From Bifidobacterium breve (lineage in GTDB: Bacteria > Cyanobacteriota > Cyanobacteriia > PCC-6307 > Cyanobiaceae): DNA of 32,564 bases. The notes under the pieces are model-generated. The model was not told the origin of the DNA, made no database searches, and saw nothing but the letters and a program-made list of their open reading frames with translations. Numbering within the stretch: position 1 is the first letter of the stretch; each line of letters starts with the position of its first letter. The translations under genes were made by a program, and so were the position numbers. This document shows positions 1 to 7,245 of this stretch, piece after piece. The stretch covers positions 1 to 32,564 of the forward strand of contig CALPNT020000012.1 in assembly GCA_943325005.2 (NCBI GenBank). Direction: 5' to 3'.

Positions 1-95
1 ATTCCTATCATTTTTTCCACCTCGGGATCGCCCTCCAATAGCGACAGAACAGATCCAGCCATAAAGCCTGAGCTTCCTGTCAACGCAATTTTCAT
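1..95 (-). CDS. NAD-dependent epimerase/dehydratase, N-terminal fragment (runs off the window)
   Basis: Reading leftwards from an ATG at 95-93, the first 31 codons give MKIALTGSSGFMAGSVLSLL followed by EGDPEVEKMIG, then the window ends. TGSSGFMAG after a short beta strand fits the glycine-rich NAD(P)-binding motif (TGxxGFxG) of the extended short-chain dehydrogenase family: nucleotide-sugar epimerases, dehydratases and related reductases. Substrate cannot be told from this fragment. Such enzymes often sit in surface-polysaccharide clusters, and the surrounding sequence is A+T-richer than the rest of the window, which fits but does not prove that setting. The start is chosen because the Rossmann strand normally begins within the first few residues. 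Not truncated by mutation as far as visible, only by the window edge. Confidence 0.75.
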   Translation of the reverse strand, partial: MKIALTGSSGFMAGSVLSLLEGDPEVEKMIG

Positions 96-775
96 GATTC
101 TTTTTTTAAAGTGGATGACTGGATAAACTGGTGGAACGGCGGCATTACAGTCCTCAACTCAGCTATTCTCACTGCATCTCTGCCCTTGCCAAAAGCAGAA
201 GTCGCGAGCCAAAGGCTTCTCAGCACCCCATCAATAGAAACACTTGGTTTCATTAGTTTGTTGCATCGGCTATTGCCGTAGCACGACTTTCATGGATATG
301 CAATAATAGCCAAAGTCAATACACGGATAAAGACATCGGCAAAAGAGCTGTGCGGGATGAGCTCAAATGATTTAGCCGCCAATAATCTAAACTTTTGCAT
401 CGATCGAACACGGGAAAAGCATCAAAGTTTTCAGCTTTAAAATTATCACATCATCAAACGGCTAATGTGGCTTGCTAAGTGCCAGTCCTGGGTGCGAGGC
501 TCAATGCAAACCAACTGGTGACCCGCATCGACGGGATCTGTTGAGCCGCCATACAAGGAATCCAGCGTCCTGCCGGCGTGCGAATGCCACAGCAGAGTTG
601 GGCTGATCCGTTGGCAGCACAAATTCAGTTGTCCATGGTTGGCCTGGCCAACAGCTAAAACGACCCCTGACCATCATCCGCAGGGCGCTACCCACGTTGC
701 TAGCTCCGCTCGCAATCCCCCATCTCCGACCTGGCGGCGATGGTTCGTATGCAGAATGTCACGGCTTCGCTGTGG
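96..775. other. Long A+T-rich non-coding stretch upstream of the epimerase
   Basis: No convincing gene is seen in about 680 bases. The stretch to about 480 is clearly A+T-richer than the chromosome-like sequence from 1840 on. It would hold the leader and promoter of the leftward epimerase gene, but no promoter can be placed confidently. A 64-codon minus-strand open frame at 501-695 has no recognised homology and no good ribosome binding site. It may be a gene remnant or chance. Confidence 0.5.
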
Positions 776-1237
776 CTATCCCCGTAGCACCCGTTGATGC
801 ATGTGAACAACAGCTCGAGATAGAGTGCTAAGTTTTTCTTCGATCAAATCATCGTAAAGCTGATTCAGTTCATTAGCTGTACGTTCTATCGGTCGAAGAT
901 AGTCATTGACAGCATCGCGCACCGCAAAGGCGGGGACTTTCACTTCATCTCCCAGTGCGGCCATCTTGCCGACATTGACCGATAACCAGTCATTGTAGTC
1001 ATTCAAAACCATGATGTTGCTCCTGATATCGCTTCCCTGCTGAGCTGCGATTGGAGGTGGTATTGCCTTACGAAGTCGATTGACCCACTGGCTCAGCTCA
1101 TCCAAGAGCGGCCCGAGTCGCTCAATCACGAGTTGCTTACGCGTTTCGGCTCTCGCTACAAAACGACTAGTAAAATAAGCGGTAATCAACGAAACAAGAA
1201 GGGGCCAAAGGGCCAACTGCAGAAACTTAAAAATCAT
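776..1237 (-). CDS. Small membrane-anchored hypothetical protein
   Basis: Predicted 153 aa from the ATG at 1237. An in-frame ATG at 1300 would add 21 residues, but the 1237 start puts the hydrophobic segment right at the N-terminus. Residues about 4-22 (FLQLALWPLLVSLITAYFTS) form a single transmembrane helix, followed by RFVARAETRKQ, which is positively charged and suggests a cytoplasmic remainder. The rest is a soluble, probably alpha-helical domain rich in Leu, Asn and acidic residues. I do not recognise a family. Codon use is less GC-biased than in genes to the right, suggesting that it belongs to the same compositionally different left-edge segment. The next plus-strand gene is far away, so it stands alone unless the small frame at 1227-1448 is real. 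Confidence 0.6.
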   Translation of the reverse strand: MIFKFLQLALWPLLVSLITAYFTSRFVARAETRKQLVIERLGPLLDELSQWVNRLRKAIPPPIAAQQGSDIRSNIMVLNDYNDWLSVNVGKMAALGDEVKVPAFAVRDAVNDYLRPIERTANELNQLYDDLIEEKLSTLSRAVVHMHQRVLRG

Positions 1238-1448
1238 TTTCAAGGTTGCATTTGATGGCAGAGTGAATTTTAAAAAACCTAGGCGATAACAGGCTTCCAT
1301 GAGTCCTTCGACCGATCACAACTTCGATCCAAGGCAGCTGTGTCATCGATGCTGCTTCAATGACTCTCACCTCCCTGTCAGCCTGGGTTAATTTTACCTT
1401 CAGTTCTGGAAAGGCCAGCTTGTGAAGCAAAGCACTCCTGACTGGCAT
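1227..1448 (-). CDS. Possible small hypothetical protein (73 aa), unconfirmed
   Basis: A 73-codon frame starts with ATG at 1448 and ends 11 bases inside the start of the membrane-anchored gene (1237), an arrangement common in operons. The first 50 residues (for example LAFPELKVKLTQADREV) have a plausible soluble composition. There is no clear ribosome binding site and no family that I recognise. It may be a real small gene, the tail of a decayed gene, or chance. Confidence 0.2.
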   Translation of the reverse strand: MPVRSALLHKLAFPELKVKLTQADREVRVIEAASMTQLPWIEVVIGRRTHGSLLSPRFFKIHSAIKCNLENDF

Positions 1449-1841
1449 CTTGAGACCAAGAAGTGGTTTGACTGCGCCAATGACTCACGGACACCAGGCC
1501 ATGGCACCAGACCTCACTGCCGCTGCTGCTTCTGATTCGAACGTTGCGCTTGGATCCACCCAGGCCCCGAGGCGAGAGGCTCTTCATCTCCACAGATTCC
1601 CGTCAACAGCTTCCTGCAGCTCCAACCCCGCACCACCAGCGGCAGCGTCCAGGCAACTTCAGGCCAGAGAGTTCTGAGCAACAGGGCCAATCGCCGTCAG
1701 GTTGCCTCGTGAATCAAAGGCTACTGAAAGCTCTGGCACACCAGCTCAAAGCCCCCTGCCAGGAGCTGAGCATGAATCCCCCAAAGTCGAGCTGATGCTG
1801 TTGTCGGGCCTGTCTGAATATCGTGGCCCAGCGCTGCTCGA
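1449..1841. other. Intergenic stretch, no supported gene
   Basis: About 390 bases between the left-edge genes and the uracil-DNA glycosylase stop. Short open frames exist on the plus strand, but their translations are low-complexity (Ala/Pro/Ser/Gln-rich) with no motif. Nothing resembling an RNA gene was seen. Base composition shifts here from the A+T-richer left edge to the GC-rich main part. Confidence 0.5.
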
Positions 1842-2633
1842 TCAGGCGGTCGCGATGGTCAGCCGATCCAGGTGCTGGCGCACCGCCCGCAGATCAGCCC
1901 GAGTCTGCCAGCGCGGCGATCCATCGCACTCCGAGGGATAGCGCAACAGATAGGAGGGATGCAGTAGCGGCATCAGCGTGATGCTCGACAGTCGGCTTGG
2001 GGAGAGGCTGTTTTGGTTCACTTCCCTTTGCAGCTGGTCCACCGGCAGCGGCGAACCATCCAGCTGCAGCCACTGCCCCCGCAATTTGGTGATGCCCCCC
2101 TTGATTCCCAGCAGAGCCTCCAGGGCCGTGGCGCCCAGCAGCACGATCAGCTCGGGCTGAATCAGCGCGATCTGCTGGTCCAGCCAGGGCCGACAGGCGG
2201 CGAGTTCGGTGCGGCTGGGCTTGCGATTGCCGGGTGGGCGGCACTTGATCACGTTGACGATGTACAGATCGCGGCGGCTGTCGAGACCCGCCTCAGCCAG
2301 CAGTTGTTCCAACAGCCGGCCGGCTCGGCCCACAAAGGGTTGGCCCTGGGCATCCTCCTCAGCGCCAGGAGCTTCGCCGATCACCAACAACCTGGCGGCT
2401 GGGTTGCCACGACCCACCACCACCTGCTGGCGGCTTCGGGCCAGCTCGCAGCGCTCGCAGGCACTGCAGACAGCGGCCAGCTCCGCCACAGCCAGCAAGG
2501 TGGCAACGCGGTCCACCCCCGCCGGCTGGAGTTGAGCAGGCGCGAAGCGGGACGGGTGCGATGGCATCAAGGCAGGTGGGTGTGGTGCGGGTGGCTGGTG
2601 CAGGAGTGAATGGGGCTCAATCGGTTGCAGCAA
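1842..2633 (-). CDS. Uracil-DNA glycosylase, family 4 (iron-sulfur type)
   Basis: Removes uracil from DNA in base-excision repair. The 263-residue protein shows the family 4 layout: a CERCELARSR block (Cys59, Cys62), motif 1 GEAPGAEED (86-94), NVIKCRPPGNRKP (Cys131), ACRPW (Cys147) and motif 3 HPSYLL (225-230). Cys59, 62, 131 and 147 are the expected 4Fe-4S ligands. The first 40 residues are Pro/His-rich and not part of the fold. The longest frame starts with TTG at 2633. An ATG at 2567 (MPSHPSRF) would give 241 aa and keep every motif; the sequence does not settle it. Transcribed away from the aminotransferase, so the two share the 2634-2794 intergenic region. Confidence 0.93.
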   Translation of the reverse strand: MLQPIEPHSLLHQPPAPHPPALMPSHPSRFAPAQLQPAGVDRVATLLAVAELAAVCSACERCELARSRQQVVVGRGNPAARLLVIGEAPGAEEDAQGQPFVGRAGRLLEQLLAEAGLDSRRDLYIVNVIKCRPPGNRKPSRTELAACRPWLDQQIALIQPELIVLLGATALEALLGIKGGITKLRGQWLQLDGSPLPVDQLQREVNQNSLSPSRLSSITLMPLLHPSYLLRYPSECDGSPRWQTRADLRAVRQHLDRLTIATA

Positions 2634-2794
2634 CTGGTTTTTTAAGCTTAGAGGCGGCGCTTCCTGTCGATGCTCCCGCTTGAAACTCCCCCGAGCGTGG
2701 CTGAAACCCCATCCCTTTTGTTGCCGGCCTGAACTTATGGCGGCTCAACCGTGCGTCAGGATGAAAGTGTGATCCACGCGACGAGTCCGCCACG

Positions 2795-4027
2795 ATGCCG
2801 GCCCCGCTGACACCGGTGACGACGGCAGCTCCGTCCTCCCCCAGCTCCCCTCCCCAACCCCTGAGCCTGGCCTCAAGGGCTCAGCAACTGCAACCCTCCC
2901 TCACCTTGGCGATCACCGCCAAGGCCCGCCAGCTCCGTGCCGATGGCCGCAACATCTGCAGCCTCAGCGCCGGCGAACCGGATTTCGATACGCCCGCTTT
3001 CATCCGCACGGCCGCCTCTGAAGCCCTGGAGGCTGGCCACACCCGCTATGGCCCCGTGGCCGGTGAGCCGGCCCTGCGTGAGGCGATCGCCGCCAAGCTC
3101 AGCAGCGAAAACGGCTGGCCCACCAAGGCCGATCAGGTGCTGGTCACCAATGGCGGCAAGCAGGCCCTCTACAACCTGTTCCAGGTTCTGCTCAATCCCG
3201 GCGATGAACTGCTGCTGCCTTCGCCCTACTGGCTCAGCTATCCGGAGATGGCCGGCCTGGCCGGGGCGCGGGTCAGCGTTCTGAGCAGCGATGCCGCCAC
3301 CGGCTTCCGCCTGCGGGCTGAGCAGCTGGAAGCGGCGATCACCCCGGCCAGCCGGCTGCTGGTGCTCAACACCCCCTCCAACCCCACCGGCATGGTGCTC
3401 AGCCGCGCTGAGCTCGAAGCGATTGCCGCCGTGCTGCGCCGCCATCCGCGCCTGGCCGTGGTCTGCGATGAAATCTACGAATACCTGCTGGCCCCGGGCC
3501 ACAGCCATCACAGCCTGGCGGCCGTCGCGCCGGATCTGGCTGATCGGGTGTTCATCGTCAACGGCTTCGCCAAGGGCTGGGCGATGACCGGCTGGCGCAT
3601 CGGCTGGCTGGCCGGGGCCCGGCATGTGGTGGCTGCCGCCAGCGCCCTGCAGAGCCAGACCACCAGCAATGTCTGCAGCTTTGCCCAGTTCGGTGCCTTG
3701 GCTGCGATCACCGGTTCCAGGGACTGCGTGCTGGCGATGGCCGAGCATTTCAACCAGCGCCGCTCGTTGCTTACGGAGGGGCTGATGGCGCTGGACGGCA
3801 TCCGCCTGCTGGCACCGGAAGGCGCTTTTTATGCCTTCCCGGATGTGAGTGCCTGGGGCCTGGATTCGATGACGCTGTGCAACCGGCTGCTGGATGAGGT
3901 GGGATTGGCGGTGGTGCCGGGAGTGGCCTTCGGCGACGATCGCTGCATCCGCCTCTCCTGCGCCGCCTCACCAGCCACGATCGAGGATGGTCTGGAGCGT
4001 CTAGCGCGTTTCCACGCCACGCTCTGA
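2795..4027 (+). CDS. Class I/II PLP-dependent aminotransferase (aspartate aminotransferase-like)
   Basis: 410 aa. Transfers an amino group between amino acids and 2-oxo acids using pyridoxal phosphate. Visible motifs: SLSAGEPDFDTP (57-67, substrate loop), NPSNPTG-type block at 193-199, DEIYEYLL (225-232; the Asp binds the PLP ring nitrogen), FAKGWAMTGWRIGW (258-271) with the PLP Schiff-base Lys260, and an Arg near 391 in CIRLSCAAS that would hold the substrate carboxylate. This pattern is the subgroup I-beta aspartate/prephenate aminotransferase type common in cyanobacteria; aspartate or prephenate is the likeliest substrate, by inference. The first 24 residues are a Pro/Ser/Thr-rich tail outside the fold. 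A strong hairpin follows the stop. Confidence 0.92.
   Translation: MPAPLTPVTTAAPSSPSSPPQPLSLASRAQQLQPSLTLAITAKARQLRADGRNICSLSAGEPDFDTPAFIRTAASEALEAGHTRYGPVAGEPALREAIAAKLSSENGWPTKADQVLVTNGGKQALYNLFQVLLNPGDELLLPSPYWLSYPEMAGLAGARVSVLSSDAATGFRLRAEQLEAAITPASRLLVLNTPSNPTGMVLSRAELEAIAAVLRRHPRLAVVCDEIYEYLLAPGHSHHSLAAVAPDLADRVFIVNGFAKGWAMTGWRIGWLAGARHVVAAASALQSQTTSNVCSFAQFGALAAITGSRDCVLAMAEHFNQRRSLLTEGLMALDGIRLLAPEGAFYAFPDVSAWGLDSMTLCNRLLDEVGLAVVPGVAFGDDRCIRLSCAASPATIEDGLERLARFHATL
3083..3090. repeat. HIP1 octamer GCGATCGC
   Basis: The highly iterated palindrome of many cyanobacterial genomes. Other copies seen by eye are at 12360-12367, 15765-15772 and 16303-16310, all inside coding regions. The list is not exhaustive. 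Confidence 0.7.
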
Positions 4028-4044
4028 GCCTGTCCAGGGGAGTC

Positions 4045-4092
4045 GGCTGATCCATCCACCTTGCTGAAACCAGCCAGATGGATGGATCAGCC
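4045..4092. terminator. Strong 14-bp inverted repeat behind the aminotransferase gene
   Basis: GGCTGATCCATCCA (4045-4058) and TGGATGGATCAGCC (4079-4092) are perfect reverse complements separated by 20 bases. The hairpin begins 17 bases after the aminotransferase stop and has no T-tract, so it may act as a 3'-end stabiliser or a factor-dependent terminator. It contains the first ATG (4078) of the following open frame, which argues that translation of that gene begins downstream. Confidence 0.65.
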
Positions 4093-4137
4093 CTTCAGGC
4101 AGGATCACTGCCGATCACGACCGATGGGACAACCTCG

Positions 4138-4815
4138 ATGGCCCTGGCCATTCCCCGCAAGCTCGTCGTGCTGGGTGACAGCGGCGTCTACGGCTGGGGG
4201 GATCCCGAGCACGGTGGCTGGTGCGAACGGTTGCGCCGCCACTGGATGGGCCTGCCCGCAGGACCGGTGCTGTACAACCTTGGAGTCCGCGGTGATGGGC
4301 TGGAGCGGCTCGCAGCTCGCCTGCCGGCCGAGGTGGGCTGTCGCGGTGAACTGCGGCGCCAGCGCCCCCAGGGCATCTTGCTGGCCGTAGGCCTCAACGA
4401 CAGTGCCCGCATCGGACGCACCGACGGCCGGCAGCAACTGGCTCCGGCCGGTTTCCTGTTTGGGATGCAGCAACTGCTGCGCCAGGCCAGCGCCATCGCT
4501 CCGGTCCTGGTGCTGGGGCTGAGCCCTGTGGACGATGCCGTCATGCCCCTGGCCGAGGTGCTCTGGTACCAACTGGAGACGGTGCGTCAGTACGAGGCTC
4601 TGCTGGAGGAGGCCTGCCTCGAGGCCGATGTGCCCTTCCTGCCTTTGCTGGAAAGCTTCCTGGCAGATCCCTACTGGCTGCAGCGCCTCGATGCGGATGG
4701 GGTCCATCTCAGCGGCGAAGGTCATGCCCTGGTGTACGAAAAAGTACGGACCTGGCCAGCCCTGTTGCGTTGGGCCCAGCTGGAAACCCTGGAACTGGCC
4801 CAGCCATCAGCCTGA
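4138..4815 (+). CDS. SGNH/GDSL-type hydrolase (esterase or lipase)
   Basis: 225 aa from the ATG at 4138. Family blocks are in order: VVLGDSGVYGWG with nucleophile Ser15 (block I), NLGVRGDG (block II Gly), VGLND (block III Asn, oxyanion hole), and DADGVHLSGEGH (block V, Asp and His of the triad). Length and motif spacing match cytoplasmic GDSL esterases of the TesA-like group. No signal peptide, so an intracellular ester or thioester substrate is likely; the substrate is unknown. An upstream in-frame ATG at 4078 would add 20 residues but lies inside the preceding 14-bp hairpin, and the catalytic block would then start unusually late, so 4138 is preferred. Confidence 0.85.
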   Translation: MALAIPRKLVVLGDSGVYGWGDPEHGGWCERLRRHWMGLPAGPVLYNLGVRGDGLERLAARLPAEVGCRGELRRQRPQGILLAVGLNDSARIGRTDGRQQLAPAGFLFGMQQLLRQASAIAPVLVLGLSPVDDAVMPLAEVLWYQLETVRQYEALLEEACLEADVPFLPLLESFLADPYWLQRLDADGVHLSGEGHALVYEKVRTWPALLRWAQLETLELAQPSA

Positions 4816-4990
4816 GGCAGACACGCTGCAACTGACGGCTCGGAGGGCGCACAGCCCGCCGCGGTGAACCCAGACCATGGCCGGCGTCAAAGGAAAGCGA
4901 AGCGAAACTTCTGCCAGCAAGTGACAACACAACGGAGCAAAATGTATGGATGACAACGAAATCCCTGGCATCTGTAACAACTGATGAAGA

Positions 4991-5027
4991 GCACCGATTA
5001 CGAAATCGGCCGCCACTGACACGGTGC
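4991..5027. promoter_or_regulatory. Nested alternative hairpins in the leader of the sigma factor gene
   Basis: GCACCG (4991-4996) can pair with CGGTGC (5022-5027), or the overlapping CCGATT (4994-4999) can pair with AATCGG (5004-5009). The two pairings share bases and exclude each other. They sit 23 to 59 bases before the sigma factor ATG at 5050. No known riboswitch class is recognised. Confidence 0.3.
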
Positions 5028-5049
5028 CTGCACGGTCTGTCGCACAGCC

Positions 5050-5973
5050 ATGAGTCCAGCTCGAACCAAGTCCTACCGCTCAGTTCCTGACCGGAGTGGT
5101 GATGGTGATGGACCATCCCGCGACCAACGCAATCGGCTCGCTTTGGCGAGGCTGGACAGCCATGGGGATCAAGCGCTGTGGCGGCGCCAGCGCGATGCTC
5201 TGGTGCGCGACAACCTGCCGCTCGTCTATGCGATTGCCGGGCGCATGAGCCGCACGGCAAATCTGCCCTTCGAGGATCTCAGCCAGGTGGGCAGCCTTGG
5301 CCTGCTGCGGGCGATCGAGGCGTTCAAACCCAGCAAAGGGCGCCGCCTCAGCAGCTTTGCGGTGCCTTACATCCGCGGGGCGATGCAGCATGAACTGCGG
5401 GATCGCCAGAGCCTGATGAAGATCCCCCGCGAACTCTGGGAGCTGCGGCGTCAGGCCACGGTGGTGCAGGAGCGCAGCCGCCAGGAGCGCAGCACCCCCT
5501 TGGCCCTGCCTGAACTGGCCGAGGCCCTGGGCTGTGAAGAGCAGAAACTTCAGGAGGCGATGAGCCTGCATCGGATCACAGCGATGGGCAGCCTCGATGC
5601 GCCCGCCAGCCGAAGCACTGGAGCGGAAGAGCCCACCACAACCCTGCTGGACAACCTGGCGGATCCGGTCAGCCTCGATCAGCCAGACAGCAGGCTCGGA
5701 GCCAGGGCCATGGCTGCCGAGCGGCCGGCAGAGGCAGGCCCGAACAGCGATCAATGGCGGTGGTTGCGCCAGCAGCTGACCGCCCTGCCCCAGTTGGAGC
5801 AGGCGCTGATCTGCGGCCATCTGACAACCGGCGCCAGCTGGGTGGAACTGGGCGCAGAGCTGGGCCTGCACCCACGCCAGGCCCAGCGCCGCTGTCAGGG
5901 CGCCGTGAATCAATTGCGCCAGGAGGCTGCCAGCCACTGGCCAGACAATCCAGCGGCAGCGGCCCAGGCGTGA
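5050..5973 (+). CDS. RNA polymerase sigma factor, sigma-70 group 3 (SigB/SigF-like)
   Basis: 307 aa. Directs RNA polymerase to an alternative promoter set. Region 2 spans about 45-118 and includes NLPFEDLSQVGSLGLLRAIE (core binding and -10 recognition) and FAVPYIRGAMQHELRD. Region 3 follows with IPRELWELRRQ (125-135) and ALPELAEALG (152-161). Region 4 (about 238-292) carries a helix-turn-helix, SWVELGAELGLHPRQAQR, for -35 recognition. No region 1.1, as expected for group 3. Between regions 3 and 4 (about 180-235) lies an Ala/Ser/Asp-rich linker longer than usual for the family. In cyanobacteria such factors serve motility, envelope or stress regulons; which one applies here cannot be told. 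No anti-sigma gene is adjacent. The gene converges with the DUF92 gene 27 bases away. Confidence 0.9.
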   Translation: MSPARTKSYRSVPDRSGDGDGPSRDQRNRLALARLDSHGDQALWRRQRDALVRDNLPLVYAIAGRMSRTANLPFEDLSQVGSLGLLRAIEAFKPSKGRRLSSFAVPYIRGAMQHELRDRQSLMKIPRELWELRRQATVVQERSRQERSTPLALPELAEALGCEEQKLQEAMSLHRITAMGSLDAPASRSTGAEEPTTTLLDNLADPVSLDQPDSRLGARAMAAERPAEAGPNSDQWRWLRQQLTALPQLEQALICGHLTTGASWVELGAELGLHPRQAQRRCQGAVNQLRQEAASHWPDNPAAAAQA

Positions 5974-6000
5974 GCCCAAGCTCGGGCCGGCTGGCCACCC

Positions 6001-6762
6001 TCAGTCCAGCGAGATCAGGCCCAGCGCCACGGGAATGATCGCCAGCGCTGCCGCCAGCAGCGTCTGGATGCCGTTGACCAGTTCATTGCTCAGCCAGGGC
6101 CAGCGGCGCTGCAGGGTGGCGCCGATCAGGCTTTCCAGCAGGGTGGCGAGCAACCCCACCACCAGCACCAACACCCCGGCCCGCCAGCCAGAGATCAACC
6201 CCAGGGCGAGCATCACCAGCGCCATCAGACCGCTGCCGACCAGGCTGGCCGCCGTGCCCTCCAAGCTGATCGCCCCTTCCGTCCCCGGCGCCACGGCGCC
6301 CAGGCTGGTGATCAAGACGGTGTGGCGCCCCCAGCGCTTGCCGATCTCGCTGCCGAACGTATCCGCCAGCTTGGCGGCGAAACTGGCGGCAAAGCCCAGC
6401 AGCAGCAGGGCCTGAACCGGCGGTGAAGCCGCCGGGACCAGCAGGGCCAGCAGGGTGCCCACCAGGGCCGATCCCCAGACATTCTCCGGACCGCGTCGTC
6501 CGCCGCGCGCCTCGGCCAGCCCGCTGCTCAGCTTGCGCCGATACCCCAGCCGGGTCACCAGGGAGCCCAGCAACAGATAGAGCACCACCGCCAGCCAAGC
6601 GGGCCAGCCCAGCGTTCCCCAGAGCAGGGTGCCGAGCACCCCGGCATGGATCCAGCCAGCCCGGGTGAGCAGGGGCAACCGTTGCGCCAGGCCGATCAGG
6701 ACCCCGTTCAGGGCCAGGGCCAGCAGCCAGTGGACACCGTCCTGGGGCGGCAACAGCAGCAC
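6001..6762 (-). CDS. DUF92 family integral membrane protein (VTE6-like, possible phytyl-phosphate kinase)
   Basis: 253 aa and strongly hydrophobic, with about six or seven helices. The conserved central block is visible: AAKLADTFGSEIGKRWG (about 129-145), then TSLGAVAPGTEGAISLEGT (about 153-171). DUF92 members in plants (VTE6) and a Synechocystis homologue have been assigned as phytyl-phosphate kinases, which salvage phytol from chlorophyll breakdown for tocopherol and chlorophyll. By family this is the best guess, but no tocopherol gene is nearby to support it. The start codon is GTG (6762), directly before the first helix (HWLLALALNGVLIG). It is divergent from the small gene at 6856. Confidence 0.85.
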   Translation of the reverse strand: MLLLPPQDGVHWLLALALNGVLIGLAQRLPLLTRAGWIHAGVLGTLLWGTLGWPAWLAVVLYLLLGSLVTRLGYRRKLSSGLAEARGGRRGPENVWGSALVGTLLALLVPAASPPVQALLLLGFAASFAAKLADTFGSEIGKRWGRHTVLITSLGAVAPGTEGAISLEGTAASLVGSGLMALVMLALGLISGWRAGVLVLVVGLLATLLESLIGATLQRRWPWLSNELVNGIQTLLAAALAIIPVALGLISLD

Positions 6763-6801
6763 GGCGGGGCACTCTCGTGTTGCACAGATCTAAGACAGGC
6801 C

Positions 6802-6815
6802 GCCGCAGGTGCGGC
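6802..6815. repeat. Short GC-rich hairpin in a divergent intergenic region
   Basis: GCCGC (6802-6806), AGGT loop, GCGGC (6811-6815), lying between the leftward DUF92 gene and the rightward gene at 6856. Could be a 5' leader structure or regulator site; could equally be chance in GC-rich DNA. Confidence 0.25.
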
Positions 6816-6855
6816 TGGCCCGGATAATGGCGCCATCGGTTCTCGATGCAGCGCC

Positions 6856-7245
6856 ATGATCTTCAAACCCAAGTTCTTCCTTGACCTCGGCGGCGCGGAT
6901 CAACAGAAACCGGCCATCGTCGCCCCGGTGAGGCAGGAGGCTGCCGCTGTAGCGACAACGCCAGCTGCACCCAGCAATCCAGAGCCCATCCAGGCCGGAG
7001 CCGCCCCGTTCGATCAGAGCGGGACAGGGGCGGCTGCGGCGGAAGCCCCAATCTCCACTCTCACCACCGCCGAAGCGATGGTGGCGGAGCTGGCAGCGGC
7101 CCAGGCCAATCGCCCCGCCCCAAGCAAGGCCACCTTCGCCCCTGAATGCGTCACCGCCGGTGGCGCCACGCCGATGAATCGCCGCAGCGGCGGTGCCAAC
7201 CTGGCCGGCTTCAAGGAGATGGCGAAGGGCATGATGCGCAGCTGA
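6856..7245 (+). CDS. Conserved hypothetical protein of picocyanobacteria
   Basis: 129 aa from ATG 6856. The frame is open upstream to 6646, but that part overlaps the DUF92 gene antisense and is low-complexity, so the later start is taken. Ends are ordered and the middle is Ala/Pro/Thr-rich: the N-terminus reads MIFKPKFFLDLGGAD, and the C-terminus has STLTTAEAMVAELAAAQA, then KATFAPECVTAGGA, MNRRSGGANLAGFKEMAKGMM. I recall this pattern (FKPKFFLDL start, FAPEC, GANLxGF near the end) from marine Synechococcus proteins of unknown function. No enzyme motif, membrane helix or signal peptide. Its last 35 bases overlap the end of rsmE on the other strand. Confidence 0.75.
   Translation: MIFKPKFFLDLGGADQQKPAIVAPVRQEAAAVATTPAAPSNPEPIQAGAAPFDQSGTGAAAAEAPISTLTTAEAMVAELAAAQANRPAPSKATFAPECVTAGGATPMNRRSGGANLAGFKEMAKGMMRS

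Noticed and set aside
501-695. 64-codon minus-strand frame in the A+T-rich left edge
   Set aside because: No recognised motif, no ribosome binding site and isolated; kept only as a note in the intergenic entry.
1378-1795. Several short overlapping frames on both strands before the uracil-DNA glycosylase gene
   Set aside because: Low-complexity translations without motifs, mutually overlapping, no start signals.
2013-2609. 198-codon plus-strand frame opposite the uracil-DNA glycosylase
   Set aside because: Antisense shadow of a gene with complete catalytic and iron-sulfur motifs; Gln/Ala/His-rich noise.
5080-5979. 299-codon frame antisense to the sigma factor
   Set aside because: Long only because of GC-rich codon bias; no domain, while the opposite strand has all sigma regions.
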